Positions 8,687-16,750 of a DNA stretch of 64,000 bases are shown one piece after another. The position numbers were made by a program, and so were the translations under genes. This DNA is from FEB-25 sp963726315 (GTDB lineage: Bacteria > Chloroflexota > Anaerolineae > Anaerolineales > UBA4823), in assembly GCA_963726315.1 (NCBI GenBank), contig CAVSBZ010000001.1:496001-560000 (forward strand), given 5' to 3'. The notes beneath the pieces were generated by a model. The model did not search any database. It was given only the letters and a program-made list of their open reading frames with translations, and had not been told where the DNA came from. Every line of letters starts with the position of its first letter. Within the stretch, counting starts at the first letter, position 1.

Positions 8687-8893
8687 AATTACTCACCCAA
8701 TTGATGAAGGTTGAAATTAATTCGACCATCACTCAGTCTTTACCTAAATACTCCTCCCCTAAAAACAGGTTTTTTTGTTTTCGTTGCCTGGCGAACTGTT
8801 TTAGTTAGCGTGGTGGGGGAGGTCTGGTCCCCCCTGGTTCTGGGGGGAGAGGAGGGGGTATTCCATTATTTATGGGTCTCTATAACAGGAATT
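8687..8893. repeat. Dispersed intergenic repeat, copy 1
   Basis: This segment is similar along its length to 54181-54332. Shared blocks in order: ATTACTCACCCA, an ATCAC/CAG region, ACTCCTCCCCTAAAAACA, a GT-rich stretch of T, GGGGGAGG/GGAGGGGG, TTTATG, and ATAACAGGA. The C-rich and G-rich blocks can pair as a long hairpin. Copy 1 carries about 55 extra bases in the middle. No coding capacity; it looks like a small non-autonomous mobile or structural element. Confidence 0.55.
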
Positions 8894-8994
8894 GTTGCTA
8901 TCCATTTTTTCTGACCCATTATATAAATACCAAATGGCAGAAAATTTATCCTTTAATAATGCTTTCCAGAAAATGGAGGTAAAATCTTAGGGCT

Positions 8995-11379
8995 ATGCCC
9001 GGTATGTCCAAACCGCCAAAAACTGCTCATATTGAAATCCCACCCAATAATATGACTTCCTTCAACCATTCAGAGGCTAGTTTCCGCGCCATCTTTGAGT
9101 CGGCTGTGATCGGCATTGGTATCGTGAACCTTAAAAATGAAATTACCGATGCCAACCCCGCCCTATGTCGCCTGCTCGGGTATTCGCGTGAGGAGATGAT
9201 CGGCAAATCTCCCACTTCCATGATCAAGCAGCAAGATGATCTGGAACCGATGCCCACAATCGATGATTTTTTATCTGGTACACCTGACCACATTTCAGCA
9301 GAGAGGAAGTTTATCCGAAAATCGGGCGAAATATTTTGGGGTCGTTTGTCCATATCGTCCGTGCTCGACGACATGGGCAAGCCTCTTTACCTGATCGGGA
9401 TGCTGGAGGATATTGATATCCAGAGACGCGTCCAGGCTGAATTGATTGCTTCTGAACAGCATTTCCGCGCAGTATTCGAGAATTCTGCCATCGGGATAAG
9501 TCTGATTGGTCTGGACCGCAAGCCCCTTGCCGTCAATAAATCTCTACTCGCCATGACGGGTTATGAACACGAGGAGCTCATGCAGCTGACCGGTCAGGAG
9601 CTCAGCTATCCGGAAGATGCCGGGATCGGTTCACAGGAATTTTGGGATGTAGTAAATGGGAAAAGAGAATCATACCAGATTGAAAAGCGCTACGTCCGTA
9701 AAAACGAGAGTGTTTATTGGGCTCGCTTAACGGTATCAGGTGTCCATGCTGCCGATGGAAAACTTCAATACCTGGTCTCCATGACCGAAGATATCACCGG
9801 TCAGAAATTCGCCCAGGAAGACCTGCAGGAGTCAGAAGGACGGTTCAGGGCAATATTTGAAAATGCCGGCATCGGGATCGCTCTCGTGGGGATGGACCGA
9901 CGCCCTTTAGCTATCAATGATGCCTTTGTGCAAATGTCTGGTTACACCCGCAAGGAGCTGCTAGACCTCAATGGCATTGATTTAAGTGTGCCCAGTGACC
10001 AGGATCTGGGACTCACCGAGCTGGATGAGCTGATCAGCGGAAAGCGAGATTCGTTCCAGGTTGAACGGCGCTACATCCATAAGAGCGGACGGCCATTCTG
10101 GGTGCGGCAGACAATTTCAGCCGTGCGTAAAACGGATGGGCAGGTGGTTTACCTGGTTGCCATGGTGGAAGACATCAACCAGCAGAAACAGGACCAGGAG
10201 ACACTGCGAGAGTCAGAGGCGCGCTTTAAAGCCATGTTCGATAATACATCTGTCGGTATTGCCATGACTGACCTGGACCGCACGATTATTCAGGTAAATG
10301 AAGCTGCTGCCCGCATCACCGGTTACACTCACGATGAGCTGGTCAAAATAAATCCGGTTGATTTAGCCATCCCATCTGACCGCTCGATCGGTCAGGAGGC
10401 TCTGCAAAATATGATCGCCGGTAGGACGAACAGCATGACGGTCGAACGCCGTTACATGCGTAAGGATGGTGACATCTTTTGGGGTCGTGTGACCTACTCG
10501 CTCGTGCGTGACCAGAAAGGGAAACCCCAGTACCTGATTGGTTTGATCGAGGACATCGATCAGGAAAAATTGGCTGCAGAAAAACTGGCCATCCAGGAAG
10601 CGGAATACCGCCGGTCACTTGAGCAGCGCGTGGAAGAACGGACGCGTGAGCTGAGCGAATCCAACCTGCGCCTGGTAAACGAGATCGAGCAGCGCCAGCT
10701 GGCTGAAGATGCGCTGGAATCCAAAGCCGTTGAAGATGCGATCGTGGCAGAACGAACGCGCCTGGCGCGTGATCTGCACGATGCGGTGACCCAAACATTA
10801 TTCTCCGCCAGCCTGATTGCGGAAGTGCTGCCTGAATTATGGGAGCTGGACCCCGAGGAAGCGCGTAAGAGTAATGAAGAGCTGCGCCAACTGACCCGTG
10901 GTGCCCTGGCAGAAATGCGTACATTGCTGCTTGAGCTGCGCCCGATGGCTCTCACCCAGGCGCATTTTCCTGACCTGCTCAAGCAGCTGAGCGAAGCTGT
11001 AATTGGGCGCGCCCGATTGCCGGTGAGCCTGTCGGTGAAAGGCGATTATGAGCTCCCGCCGGATATCAAGGTGGCATTCTACCGTATTGCCCAGGAAAGC
11101 CTGAACAACATCGTCAAGTATGCCCGTGCCAGGCAGGTTGAGATCAATATCACGCTTGACTGCTGCGCCGTGCACCTCGAGATAAAAGACGATGGGATTG
11201 GTTTTGATCGGGTAAATATCAAACCCACCAGCCTGGGCATGCGTATCATGGATGAGCGGGCGGAAGCCATCGGAGCGAAATTAGCCGTTTCCAGCACTCC
11301 CGGGGGAGGAACGATTGTGACAGTGGATTGGAATGAAGATGATCTGATCCCAATCTCTACCATCCCAACATTGAGGTGA
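8995..11379 (+). CDS. Soluble sensor histidine kinase with four PAS domains (NarL-type system)
   Basis: A 794-residue kinase without membrane helices, so it senses a cytoplasmic signal. Four PAS/PAC units of about 125 residues run in tandem (about 25-150, 152-275, 277-400 and 402-525). Each starts with F(R/K)A(I/V/M)F(E/D)N-like sequence and ends with a PAC motif (YLIGMLEDID and similar). A coiled coil (SLEQRVEERTRELSES) leads to a HisKA_3 domain with His595 in RLARDLHDAVTQTLF, then a HATPase_c domain with DDGIGFD and GGGT boxes. This is the architecture of NarX/DesK/LiaS-class kinases. The cognate regulator starts 3 bp after its stop. PAS ligands (haem, flavin, redox) cannot be told from sequence. 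Confidence 0.92.
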   Translation: MPGMSKPPKTAHIEIPPNNMTSFNHSEASFRAIFESAVIGIGIVNLKNEITDANPALCRLLGYSREEMIGKSPTSMIKQQDDLEPMPTIDDFLSGTPDHISAERKFIRKSGEIFWGRLSISSVLDDMGKPLYLIGMLEDIDIQRRVQAELIASEQHFRAVFENSAIGISLIGLDRKPLAVNKSLLAMTGYEHEELMQLTGQELSYPEDAGIGSQEFWDVVNGKRESYQIEKRYVRKNESVYWARLTVSGVHAADGKLQYLVSMTEDITGQKFAQEDLQESEGRFRAIFENAGIGIALVGMDRRPLAINDAFVQMSGYTRKELLDLNGIDLSVPSDQDLGLTELDELISGKRDSFQVERRYIHKSGRPFWVRQTISAVRKTDGQVVYLVAMVEDINQQKQDQETLRESEARFKAMFDNTSVGIAMTDLDRTIIQVNEAAARITGYTHDELVKINPVDLAIPSDRSIGQEALQNMIAGRTNSMTVERRYMRKDGDIFWGRVTYSLVRDQKGKPQYLIGLIEDIDQEKLAAEKLAIQEAEYRRSLEQRVEERTRELSESNLRLVNEIEQRQLAEDALESKAVEDAIVAERTRLARDLHDAVTQTLFSASLIAEVLPELWELDPEEARKSNEELRQLTRGALAEMRTLLLELRPMALTQAHFPDLLKQLSEAVIGRARLPVSLSVKGDYELPPDIKVAFYRIAQESLNNIVKYARARQVEINITLDCCAVHLEIKDDGIGFDRVNIKPTSLGMRIMDERAEAIGAKLAVSSTPGGGTIVTVDWNEDDLIPISTIPTLR

Positions 11380-11382
11380 ATC

Positions 11383-12012
11383 ATGTCTCCTATCCGCATA
11401 CTTCTAGTCGATGATCACGCTGTTGTCCGCAGCGGTTTGAGCAAATTCTTGATGGTAAATAATGATATGCAGCTGGTGGCTGAAGCATCGGATGGTGCGG
11501 AAGCGATCGAGATGGCTGGACTGCACACACCAGATGTCATATTAATGGACCTGATGATGCCCGGTATGGACGGGATTACCGCCACTCGCCAGATCCGCTC
11601 CAAGTATCCGATGATCAAAATCATCGCTCTGACCAGCTTTTCGGAGCAGAACATGGTTCAAGGCGCCCTGCAGGCTGGTGCGATCGGTTATCTGCAGAAA
11701 AATGTAACTGCAGTTGAATTGGCAAATGCAATCCGCTCGGCTTACGTTGGGCGCATGACGCTCTCATCCGAAGCAGCTGAGGCTCTGGCACATACAGTCA
11801 CCCAGTCACATATGCCTGGCAACGAGCTCACCGAGCGCGAGAGAGATGTCCTGCGCTGCATGGTCGACGGTATGAATAATAGCGAGATCGCCGAAAAGCT
11901 GGTTATCAGCCTCGGTACGGTTAAGTTCCATATATCGAATATCTTTCAAAAACTCGGGGTGGACAGTCGGGTTGAAGCAGTCAAAATGGCTATCGAGCAA
12001 AAAATCTTGTGA
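11383..12012 (+). CDS. NarL/LuxR-family response regulator
   Basis: A 209-residue regulator with a receiver domain (acidic pair VDDH at 10-12, phospho-acceptor Asp56 in VILMDLMMPG, Lys in YLQKN) and a C-terminal LuxR helix-turn-helix (LTERERDVLRCMVDGMNN through GTVKFHISNIFQKL). It is cotranscribed with the four-PAS kinase. Regulators of this class bind inverted repeats as dimers. The four 7-4-7 palindromes in this window, one of them 61 bp after its stop codon, are the obvious candidate sites (inference). Confidence 0.93.
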   Translation: MSPIRILLVDDHAVVRSGLSKFLMVNNDMQLVAEASDGAEAIEMAGLHTPDVILMDLMMPGMDGITATRQIRSKYPMIKIIALTSFSEQNMVQGALQAGAIGYLQKNVTAVELANAIRSAYVGRMTLSSEAAEALAHTVTQSHMPGNELTERERDVLRCMVDGMNNSEIAEKLVISLGTVKFHISNIFQKLGVDSRVEAVKMAIEQKIL

Positions 12013-12072
12013 CGAAGGGTGGCACCACTACCCCAGGTTTAACAACTCGAACTGAGCATAGGGGTCGATTAA

Positions 12073-12090
12073 CCTATCCAAACGGCTAGG
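12073..12090. promoter_or_regulatory. 7-4-7 palindromic site, copy D (putative response-regulator operator)
   Basis: CCTATCC-AAAC-GGCTAGG, with six of seven positions symmetric. It lies between the NarL-type regulator gene and the stand-alone receiver gene, 65 bp upstream of the latter's start. It suggests that the receiver gene has its own regulated promoter. Confidence 0.6.
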
Positions 12091-12155
12091 ATTAAACTCT
12101 ACTTGTGATGGATGCGTTGAGGGGGTGATTGGAGCATACTATAGGGGAGGAAAAA

Positions 12156-12518
12156 ATGACCCGTATCCTTATCGCAGATCCCAATTTAACCAGTCGGCAG
12201 GCGCTAAGCCTGCTATTACGTAAAAAGCTGGGTATTCTAGATATTCTGGAAGCTGGCGATACCGAAACGCTCATCAAGACATTGACCGATTGCCCCTTGG
12301 ATATTCTGCTGCTCGATTGGCGGTTGTACGGTGCGCCGGCGCCTGAGACGTGCCGCTTGCTCTTAAAGGCTTATCCCGGCTTGAAGATCGTCCTGCTCAG
12401 TGTGGATGCTGATGATAACCAGGCTGCCCTTAGTGCCGGTGCCGGATTTGTCCATAAAGGCTCAGCTCCAGGAGAACTACTCGCAGTCCTTGAGCCATTG
12501 TTAAATACTGAAGAATAG
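12156..12518 (+). CDS. Stand-alone receiver-domain protein
   Basis: A 120-residue single receiver domain with an acidic pocket near the start (IADPN, one acidic residue replaced), phospho-acceptor Asp54 in ILLLDWRLYG, a Ser in the Thr position (LLSVD) and the conserved Lys in FVHKGS. There is no output domain, so it may compete for or relay phosphate. GGGGAGG sits six bases before the ATG at 12156. It follows the kinase-regulator pair and has palindrome D upstream. Confidence 0.8.
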   Translation: MTRILIADPNLTSRQALSLLLRKKLGILDILEAGDTETLIKTLTDCPLDILLLDWRLYGAPAPETCRLLLKAYPGLKIVLLSVDADDNQAALSAGAGFVHKGSAPGELLAVLEPLLNTEE

Positions 12519-12579
12519 ATTTTCGAATTTATAAAAAAATCAGCTGTTGACCGATTAAATTAGAGGGACCACTTAAAAA

Positions 12580-12639
12580 GTAGGGGCACAGGGGAGAATT
12601 CTCGTGCATAACAGTCTTATCCCACCCCTGTGCCCCTAC
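12580..12639. repeat. 15-bp perfect inverted repeat, probable bidirectional terminator
   Basis: GTAGGGGCACAGGGG at 12580-12594 is the exact inverse of 12625-12639, with a 30-nt loop. It lies between the convergent receiver gene (plus) and the M24-like gene (minus), so it could end both transcripts. The GTAGGGGCAC...GTGCCCCTAC form resembles dispersed palindromes common between genes in Anaerolineae (from memory), and may be a REP-like element. Confidence 0.65.
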
Positions 12640-12727
12640 CGTAATAGGTAAGCAAAATTATTGATAGACGATTAAGACAGACCTATAGATTTTCCTTCTT
12701 ATACCCCGGTTCGGACCGGCGTTCCCG

Positions 12728-13804
12728 CTAAACCACCAGTATCAACGGACGGGCAATTCCATTAATCGCGGTTTCCGGCCAGCCAGGTATTACCGTCAGG
12801 ACTTCATTGCCGCTTTCACCAATCAGCACCGTGTCTTCCGATTTATAGCCTGTTATCGATGGATTCCAGGCATATACCTGCCCCATTGCCACGCGATCCG
12901 TAGAACCTGGAACCGCCAGGTATTCGCGCGGCTCGTAGCCGCAAACCCCGCCCTGGTGATGCTTGCGCCATTCGTCCGGGAAACCCACCGCGGAATAAGC
13001 ATTTATAACCAACTCAAATATATCCCCCAGGCTCCTGCCGGGGCGAGTGGAATTAATGAAGCCGGCATCGACCCTGGCACAAGCTTCCTGCTTGCGCTTG
13101 AGCTCATCACTCAGCGGTCCAAAATGTACCAGGCGCGTTATTGAGCAGATCAGACCGTTTTTCCTGCCGCACAAGATCAGCATGGCATACTTCTCCAGCT
13201 TTTTTGCCGTGGGGAGTGGGTGGCGGAAGGAATAGATGCGCTCATCTGTCGCGATCAGGTTGACGATTGCCTGCACTCCTTGTGCTTCGGTCTCAGCTGC
13301 CAGGTTTGCCGAAATTTGGAATTCGGTCTGACCGGGTTTCACCTTCTGGATGGCAGCCTGCATCGCTGTGGAGCAATACGTGCCCAGCTCCCGGAAGCGT
13401 AATCCTTCTTCCGGCGTCAGGCAGGCGCGCAGGCGTGCCAGGTCTGCTGATGCGTCTAATGTACCCGCCACTGGTCCATCTGAGGCCAGCACCAATCCCT
13501 GGCAGTACGCATCCAAATCTACCTGTCCGGTATGCCAGGGAGTAACTTGAAACTCCCAGCCCTGGGCTTTGAGCTGTTCTTCCTGCTCAAGGCGGGGTGC
13601 TTCAATGTTGCTGGTGAATAGATATTGGTGCTCCTGAGTTATCAATAATGAAGCCAACCCATTCGTGGTAGCGATATTGATGTACGATGATGCCCCGCAG
13701 GTTGCCCAGGCAAAACTTCCTGCGCTTTGCAGGTAAAGACCGCCCAGGTTGCGGCTGCTCATCCAGTTACGGATGATTTCAAGTTTCCTTTGTTGTTCGC
13801 TCAC
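12728..13804 (-). CDS. M24-fold (Xaa-Pro dipeptidase/creatinase-like) protein lacking metal ligands
   Basis: A 358-residue protein with the creatinase N-terminal domain and the C-terminal pita-bread M24 fold. The fold-specific segments are recognisable, but two metal-binding Asp positions (normally DxGxxxxGYxxDxTR) read LCGRKNGLICSITR, and one Glu position reads AWNPSITGYKSED. A His in KHHQGGVCGYEPREY is kept. It therefore probably works without metal, as creatinase does, or is a binding protein. It is the last gene of the minus-strand ABC/isomerase operon, so its substrate is more likely related to a carbohydrate derivative or amide than to peptides (inference). Confidence 0.75.
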   Translation of the reverse strand: MSEQQRKLEIIRNWMSSRNLGGLYLQSAGSFAWATCGASSYINIATTNGLASLLITQEHQYLFTSNIEAPRLEQEEQLKAQGWEFQVTPWHTGQVDLDAYCQGLVLASDGPVAGTLDASADLARLRACLTPEEGLRFRELGTYCSTAMQAAIQKVKPGQTEFQISANLAAETEAQGVQAIVNLIATDERIYSFRHPLPTAKKLEKYAMLILCGRKNGLICSITRLVHFGPLSDELKRKQEACARVDAGFINSTRPGRSLGDIFELVINAYSAVGFPDEWRKHHQGGVCGYEPREYLAVPGSTDRVAMGQVYAWNPSITGYKSEDTVLIGESGNEVLTVIPGWPETAINGIARPLILVV

Positions 13805-13916
13805 ATCAGCTCCTCTAAAACCTGGGAGTGAATTTCCTCACCGGGTATGCCTTCCATCAGGCATGTATCAGCAGACCACCTAAAAGATTCCACTCAAGGG
13901 TAGATTAATTAATATT

Positions 13917-14879
13917 TTACGCCCAAAACATTTCTCCTGGGCTTTCTACCGTGACGGCTTCGTGCAATGCCGCCAGTCCCTTTCTTACACCCTCGTCAAA
14001 AGACATCATCCCGTCTTCATGCTCGAGGGAAATCGCATGGTCATAACCGGTCATGCGCAAGGCGGAAACGATATCCTTCCACACTTTTAAATCGTGCCCA
14101 TAACCAATGGTGCGGAAGGTCCATGACCGGTGTGGGATGTCTGTATAGTTCTTATGGTCATTACAGCCATTTACCGCCACATTAAACGGGTCAACATAGC
14201 AATCTTTCGCGTGCACATGTACGATGGCATCCCCCAGTTTACGGATTGCCGCCACCGGGTCAACCCCATTCCAGAACAGGTGGCTGGGATCAAAATTGCA
14301 GCCCATTGCTGGACCACACGCATCACGCATCCGCAGCATCGTTTCAACATTATAAATAATCATGCCCGGGTGCATCTCAACACCGATCTTGACCTTGTGT
14401 TCTTCGGCGAATTTTGCTGCCACGCTCCAATATGGGATCGCCACCTGGTTCCACTGGTAATCCAGGATTTCCTGGAAGTGTGGCGGCCAGGCGCAGGTGA
14501 CCCAGTTGGGCATCCGGTCTGTCGCCGATCCTGCCGGCAGACCTGCCATCAGATTAACCGCCGGTACCCCACATAGCTCTGCCAGGCGCACCGTTTTACG
14601 GAACAATTCGTCGGAGGCTGCGGCGATATCCTTGTTGGGGTCGAGAGGATTCCAGTGGCAGCTGAAAGCGCTGATGATCATCCCGCGCTCATCGACAGCT
14701 TTTTGATAGGCGCGCAGCTTTTCTGCACTCGCCAGCAGCTCATCGATCGGGCAGTGGTGGGCTCCGGGCAGTCCGCCTGTGCCCACTTCTACTGCCGTTG
14801 CCCCATAGGATAAAATCTTATCCAGGGCTTGCTCGAAAGGAAGCTGTTGAAAGATCACTGAAAAAACACCGATGCGCAT
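13917..14879 (-). CDS. Xylose-isomerase-like TIM-barrel sugar epimerase/isomerase
   Basis: A 320-residue AP-endonuclease-2/xylose-isomerase-like TIM barrel (IolE/sugar phosphate isomerase group). The four usual metal ligands can be placed: Glu in GVEMHPG, Asp in NFDPSHL, His in HVHAKD and Glu in SLEHED. Members isomerise, epimerise or dehydrate sugars and keto-inositols. It is closest in style to the plus-arm protein at 40113-41084 (shared VxxHPxxxxYNVETxLR and HVHAKD segments), so the two may act on related compounds. It lies in a run of three TIM-barrel genes after the binding-protein gene. Confidence 0.88.
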   Translation of the reverse strand: MRIGVFSVIFQQLPFEQALDKILSYGATAVEVGTGGLPGAHHCPIDELLASAEKLRAYQKAVDERGMIISAFSCHWNPLDPNKDIAAASDELFRKTVRLAELCGVPAVNLMAGLPAGSATDRMPNWVTCAWPPHFQEILDYQWNQVAIPYWSVAAKFAEEHKVKIGVEMHPGMIIYNVETMLRMRDACGPAMGCNFDPSHLFWNGVDPVAAIRKLGDAIVHVHAKDCYVDPFNVAVNGCNDHKNYTDIPHRSWTFRTIGYGHDLKVWKDIVSALRMTGYDHAISLEHEDGMMSFDEGVRKGLAALHEAVTVESPGEMFWA

Positions 14880-14915
14880 GTTTGCTCCTCCTCGTTAATC
14901 GATCGATGATTGGTG

Positions 14916-15743
14916 CTAGATCAGCTTGCTTAGATGGTCATAACTTCTTTTGGCATCTGCAACGGTCCCGCATTCAACGCTGAAGACGATGTCGTTGGGA
15001 CATTTTTTCGCGATCTCGATCATTCGCTTCCAATCCACCACCCCATCACCACAGGCGCACCCGGTTGGGGTACCGGTGACTTTCCCCAGTTTCTCGTCAC
15101 TCTGTGCCATGCTGATATCCTTGGCGTGCAGGTGGACGAGATGGTCCACCACATGCGTCAGCCACTGATAGGTGTCGGTAGTTCCCGCCAGGTAGCTGTT
15201 GCCGGTATCGTAGTTAATTCCGATCGCCGGGCTTTTCACCAGTGCATAAATGCTATCCAGCCCCTCCATGGATTTCGAATATTGCTGGTGAGGTTCCAGA
15301 CCAATTTTTATCCCGTGCCGCTCTGCCACGCGTGAGGCTTCCGTCAGGGTGTAGGTCATTAAACTGTAATCCATCTCTTTCGTAGTCCATTCAGGCTTCG
15401 GACCTTCGTCGGTGTTCACCACGCCTGCACCCGCATCAGCAGCCCAGCGGATTGCCTGCTTGAGATATTCCACGCTGATCTCAGGTTTGCACAGGGGTGT
15501 ATGCGCCGAGAGACCGGAAAGTTTAATATGATGCCGGTCACATAACTCGCGCACCCACAGCGGGTCATCGTACATGGAGACGCTGTGGAAATAACCCGCC
15601 TCACTTAATAACTCACGTCCCCAATGCACCATCGGCTCAATATATTCATACCCAATTTCCGCCGCTTTCTCAACCCCCCAGGCGAAGGGTTTATCATGCG
15701 AGCGGATAAATTCCATATTCACACCCAGATATATCTTACCCAT
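14916..15743 (-). CDS. Xylose-isomerase-like TIM-barrel sugar epimerase/isomerase
   Basis: A 275-residue TIM barrel with metal ligands Glu (GLEPHQQY), Asp (NYDTGNSY), His (HLHAKD) and Glu (SVECGT). The insertion TGTPTGCACGDGVVDWKRM near the active site is typical of the sugar phosphate isomerase/epimerase annotation group, where it contributes to substrate specificity. GGAGGAG precedes the ATG. Specific substrate unknown. Confidence 0.86.
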   Translation of the reverse strand: MGKIYLGVNMEFIRSHDKPFAWGVEKAAEIGYEYIEPMVHWGRELLSEAGYFHSVSMYDDPLWVRELCDRHHIKLSGLSAHTPLCKPEISVEYLKQAIRWAADAGAGVVNTDEGPKPEWTTKEMDYSLMTYTLTEASRVAERHGIKIGLEPHQQYSKSMEGLDSIYALVKSPAIGINYDTGNSYLAGTTDTYQWLTHVVDHLVHLHAKDISMAQSDEKLGKVTGTPTGCACGDGVVDWKRMIEIAKKCPNDIVFSVECGTVADAKRSYDHLSKLI

Positions 15744-15782
15744 TGCTCCTCCTGCTTTTCTTGAGTGAAAATTGTTAAAGGA

Positions 15783-16655
15783 TCAGGCTGCCAACCGCTT
15801 GTTGGCGTCGTTCACCAGCTGGCGCACAAACGCCAGGCTTTTCTCGATCATCGGTCCGCCCTGCCCTTCACACTCCAGGCTTACGATACCGTCATATTTG
15901 ATGTCGACCAGGACGTCGAAACATTTCCTAATATTTTCGGAATTGACGCCTTCACCAATCGCACATTGGCTGACTGCGATCCCGGTCAGCTCGCCCCGCA
16001 GCGATGCTGCCAGTGTATCACTGACGTCTTTAATGTGGACGTGACTGACCTTATTCTGAAACTTTTTCAGGAACGCCACCGGGTCTTGCCCGGCGATGTA
16101 GGTATTTCCCGTATCCATATTCATGCGCAGGTACGGGCTATCGACAAACGCCAGCATTTTCTCCATGAACTCCGGCTTGGTGGTGTAATAACCATGCGGC
16201 TCGATGTCGATGATCATTTTATAACGGTCGGCAATCTCCATGATCTGCCCATAAGCGCGCTTCATATTATCAAGGGCTTCCTGATCGGAGAGTCCCTTCG
16301 GCGCGAAGCGGTCATCCGTGGTATCGATGTGATCACATCCCGCCAGATAAGCCCAGCGGATCGTCCGGAGCACATACTCCACACCCAGGCTGATCCCATT
16401 AGGTAAAGATAACGGATACGCGGCATCAATTTGGGAGAACTTCACCCCATAACTGGCGGCTTTATCACGCCACATCAGCGGGTCTTCCCACATGGCCACA
16501 TGCGGCTGGTAGCCCAACCCATGGATCCAGCTTACCCCATCGATCATACCGCATTCGATCCAGTGGACGTCGTTCTTCTGCGCCCACTGCAAACTCTGCT
16601 CAAAGCTCCAATAACTGCTGTTGAAGGCATCTGTATGAAATCCGATTTCGATCAT
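15783..16655 (-). CDS. Xylose-isomerase-like TIM-barrel sugar epimerase/isomerase
   Basis: A 290-residue TIM barrel with ligands Glu (DIEPHGYY), Asp (NMDTGNTY), His (HVHIKD) and Glu (SLECEGQGG). The DTGNTYIAGQDPVAFLKKF segment parallels that of its neighbour 14916-15743 and suggests an old duplication. It is the first gene after the solute-binding protein gene and the hairpin at 16695-16725. Confidence 0.86.
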   Translation of the reverse strand: MIEIGFHTDAFNSSYWSFEQSLQWAQKNDVHWIECGMIDGVSWIHGLGYQPHVAMWEDPLMWRDKAASYGVKFSQIDAAYPLSLPNGISLGVEYVLRTIRWAYLAGCDHIDTTDDRFAPKGLSDQEALDNMKRAYGQIMEIADRYKMIIDIEPHGYYTTKPEFMEKMLAFVDSPYLRMNMDTGNTYIAGQDPVAFLKKFQNKVSHVHIKDVSDTLAASLRGELTGIAVSQCAIGEGVNSENIRKCFDVLVDIKYDGIVSLECEGQGGPMIEKSLAFVRQLVNDANKRLAA

Positions 16656-16694
16656 TTTCTTTCCGCTCCTGCCAAGAAAATCTGTATATTTTAG

Positions 16695-16725
16695 TTGAGC
16701 CTGCTCAAATTTCGAGCAGGCTCAA
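16695..16725 (-). terminator. 12-bp hairpin between binding-protein and isomerase genes
   Basis: TTGAGCCTGCTC pairs perfectly with GAGCAGGCTCAA around a 7-nt loop. There is only a weak U-rich tail on the minus strand. It sits just after the binding-protein gene and is probably an attenuator or mRNA-stabilising hairpin that keeps binding-protein mRNA more abundant than the downstream isomerase mRNA (inference from common ABC operon design). Confidence 0.6.
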
Positions 16726-16750
16726 TTCTAACCGCTTACAAAAAACGAGC

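Larger units (their letters stand above)
8558..8994. other. Divergent intergenic region
   Basis: A 437-bp region between the CPBP-like gene (minus) and the histidine kinase gene (plus). It holds the palindrome at 8653-8670 and a dispersed repeat copy (8687-8893). I see no coding sequence in it. A GGAGG at about 8972 is 17 bp from the kinase ATG, rather far for a ribosome binding site. Confidence 0.6.

Noticed and set aside
13522..13539. CCTGTCC-GGTA-TGCCAGG, a partial match to the 7-4-7 palindrome
   Set aside because: It is inside the M24-like coding sequence, its right half has lost the TAG part, and it has no gene start nearby.
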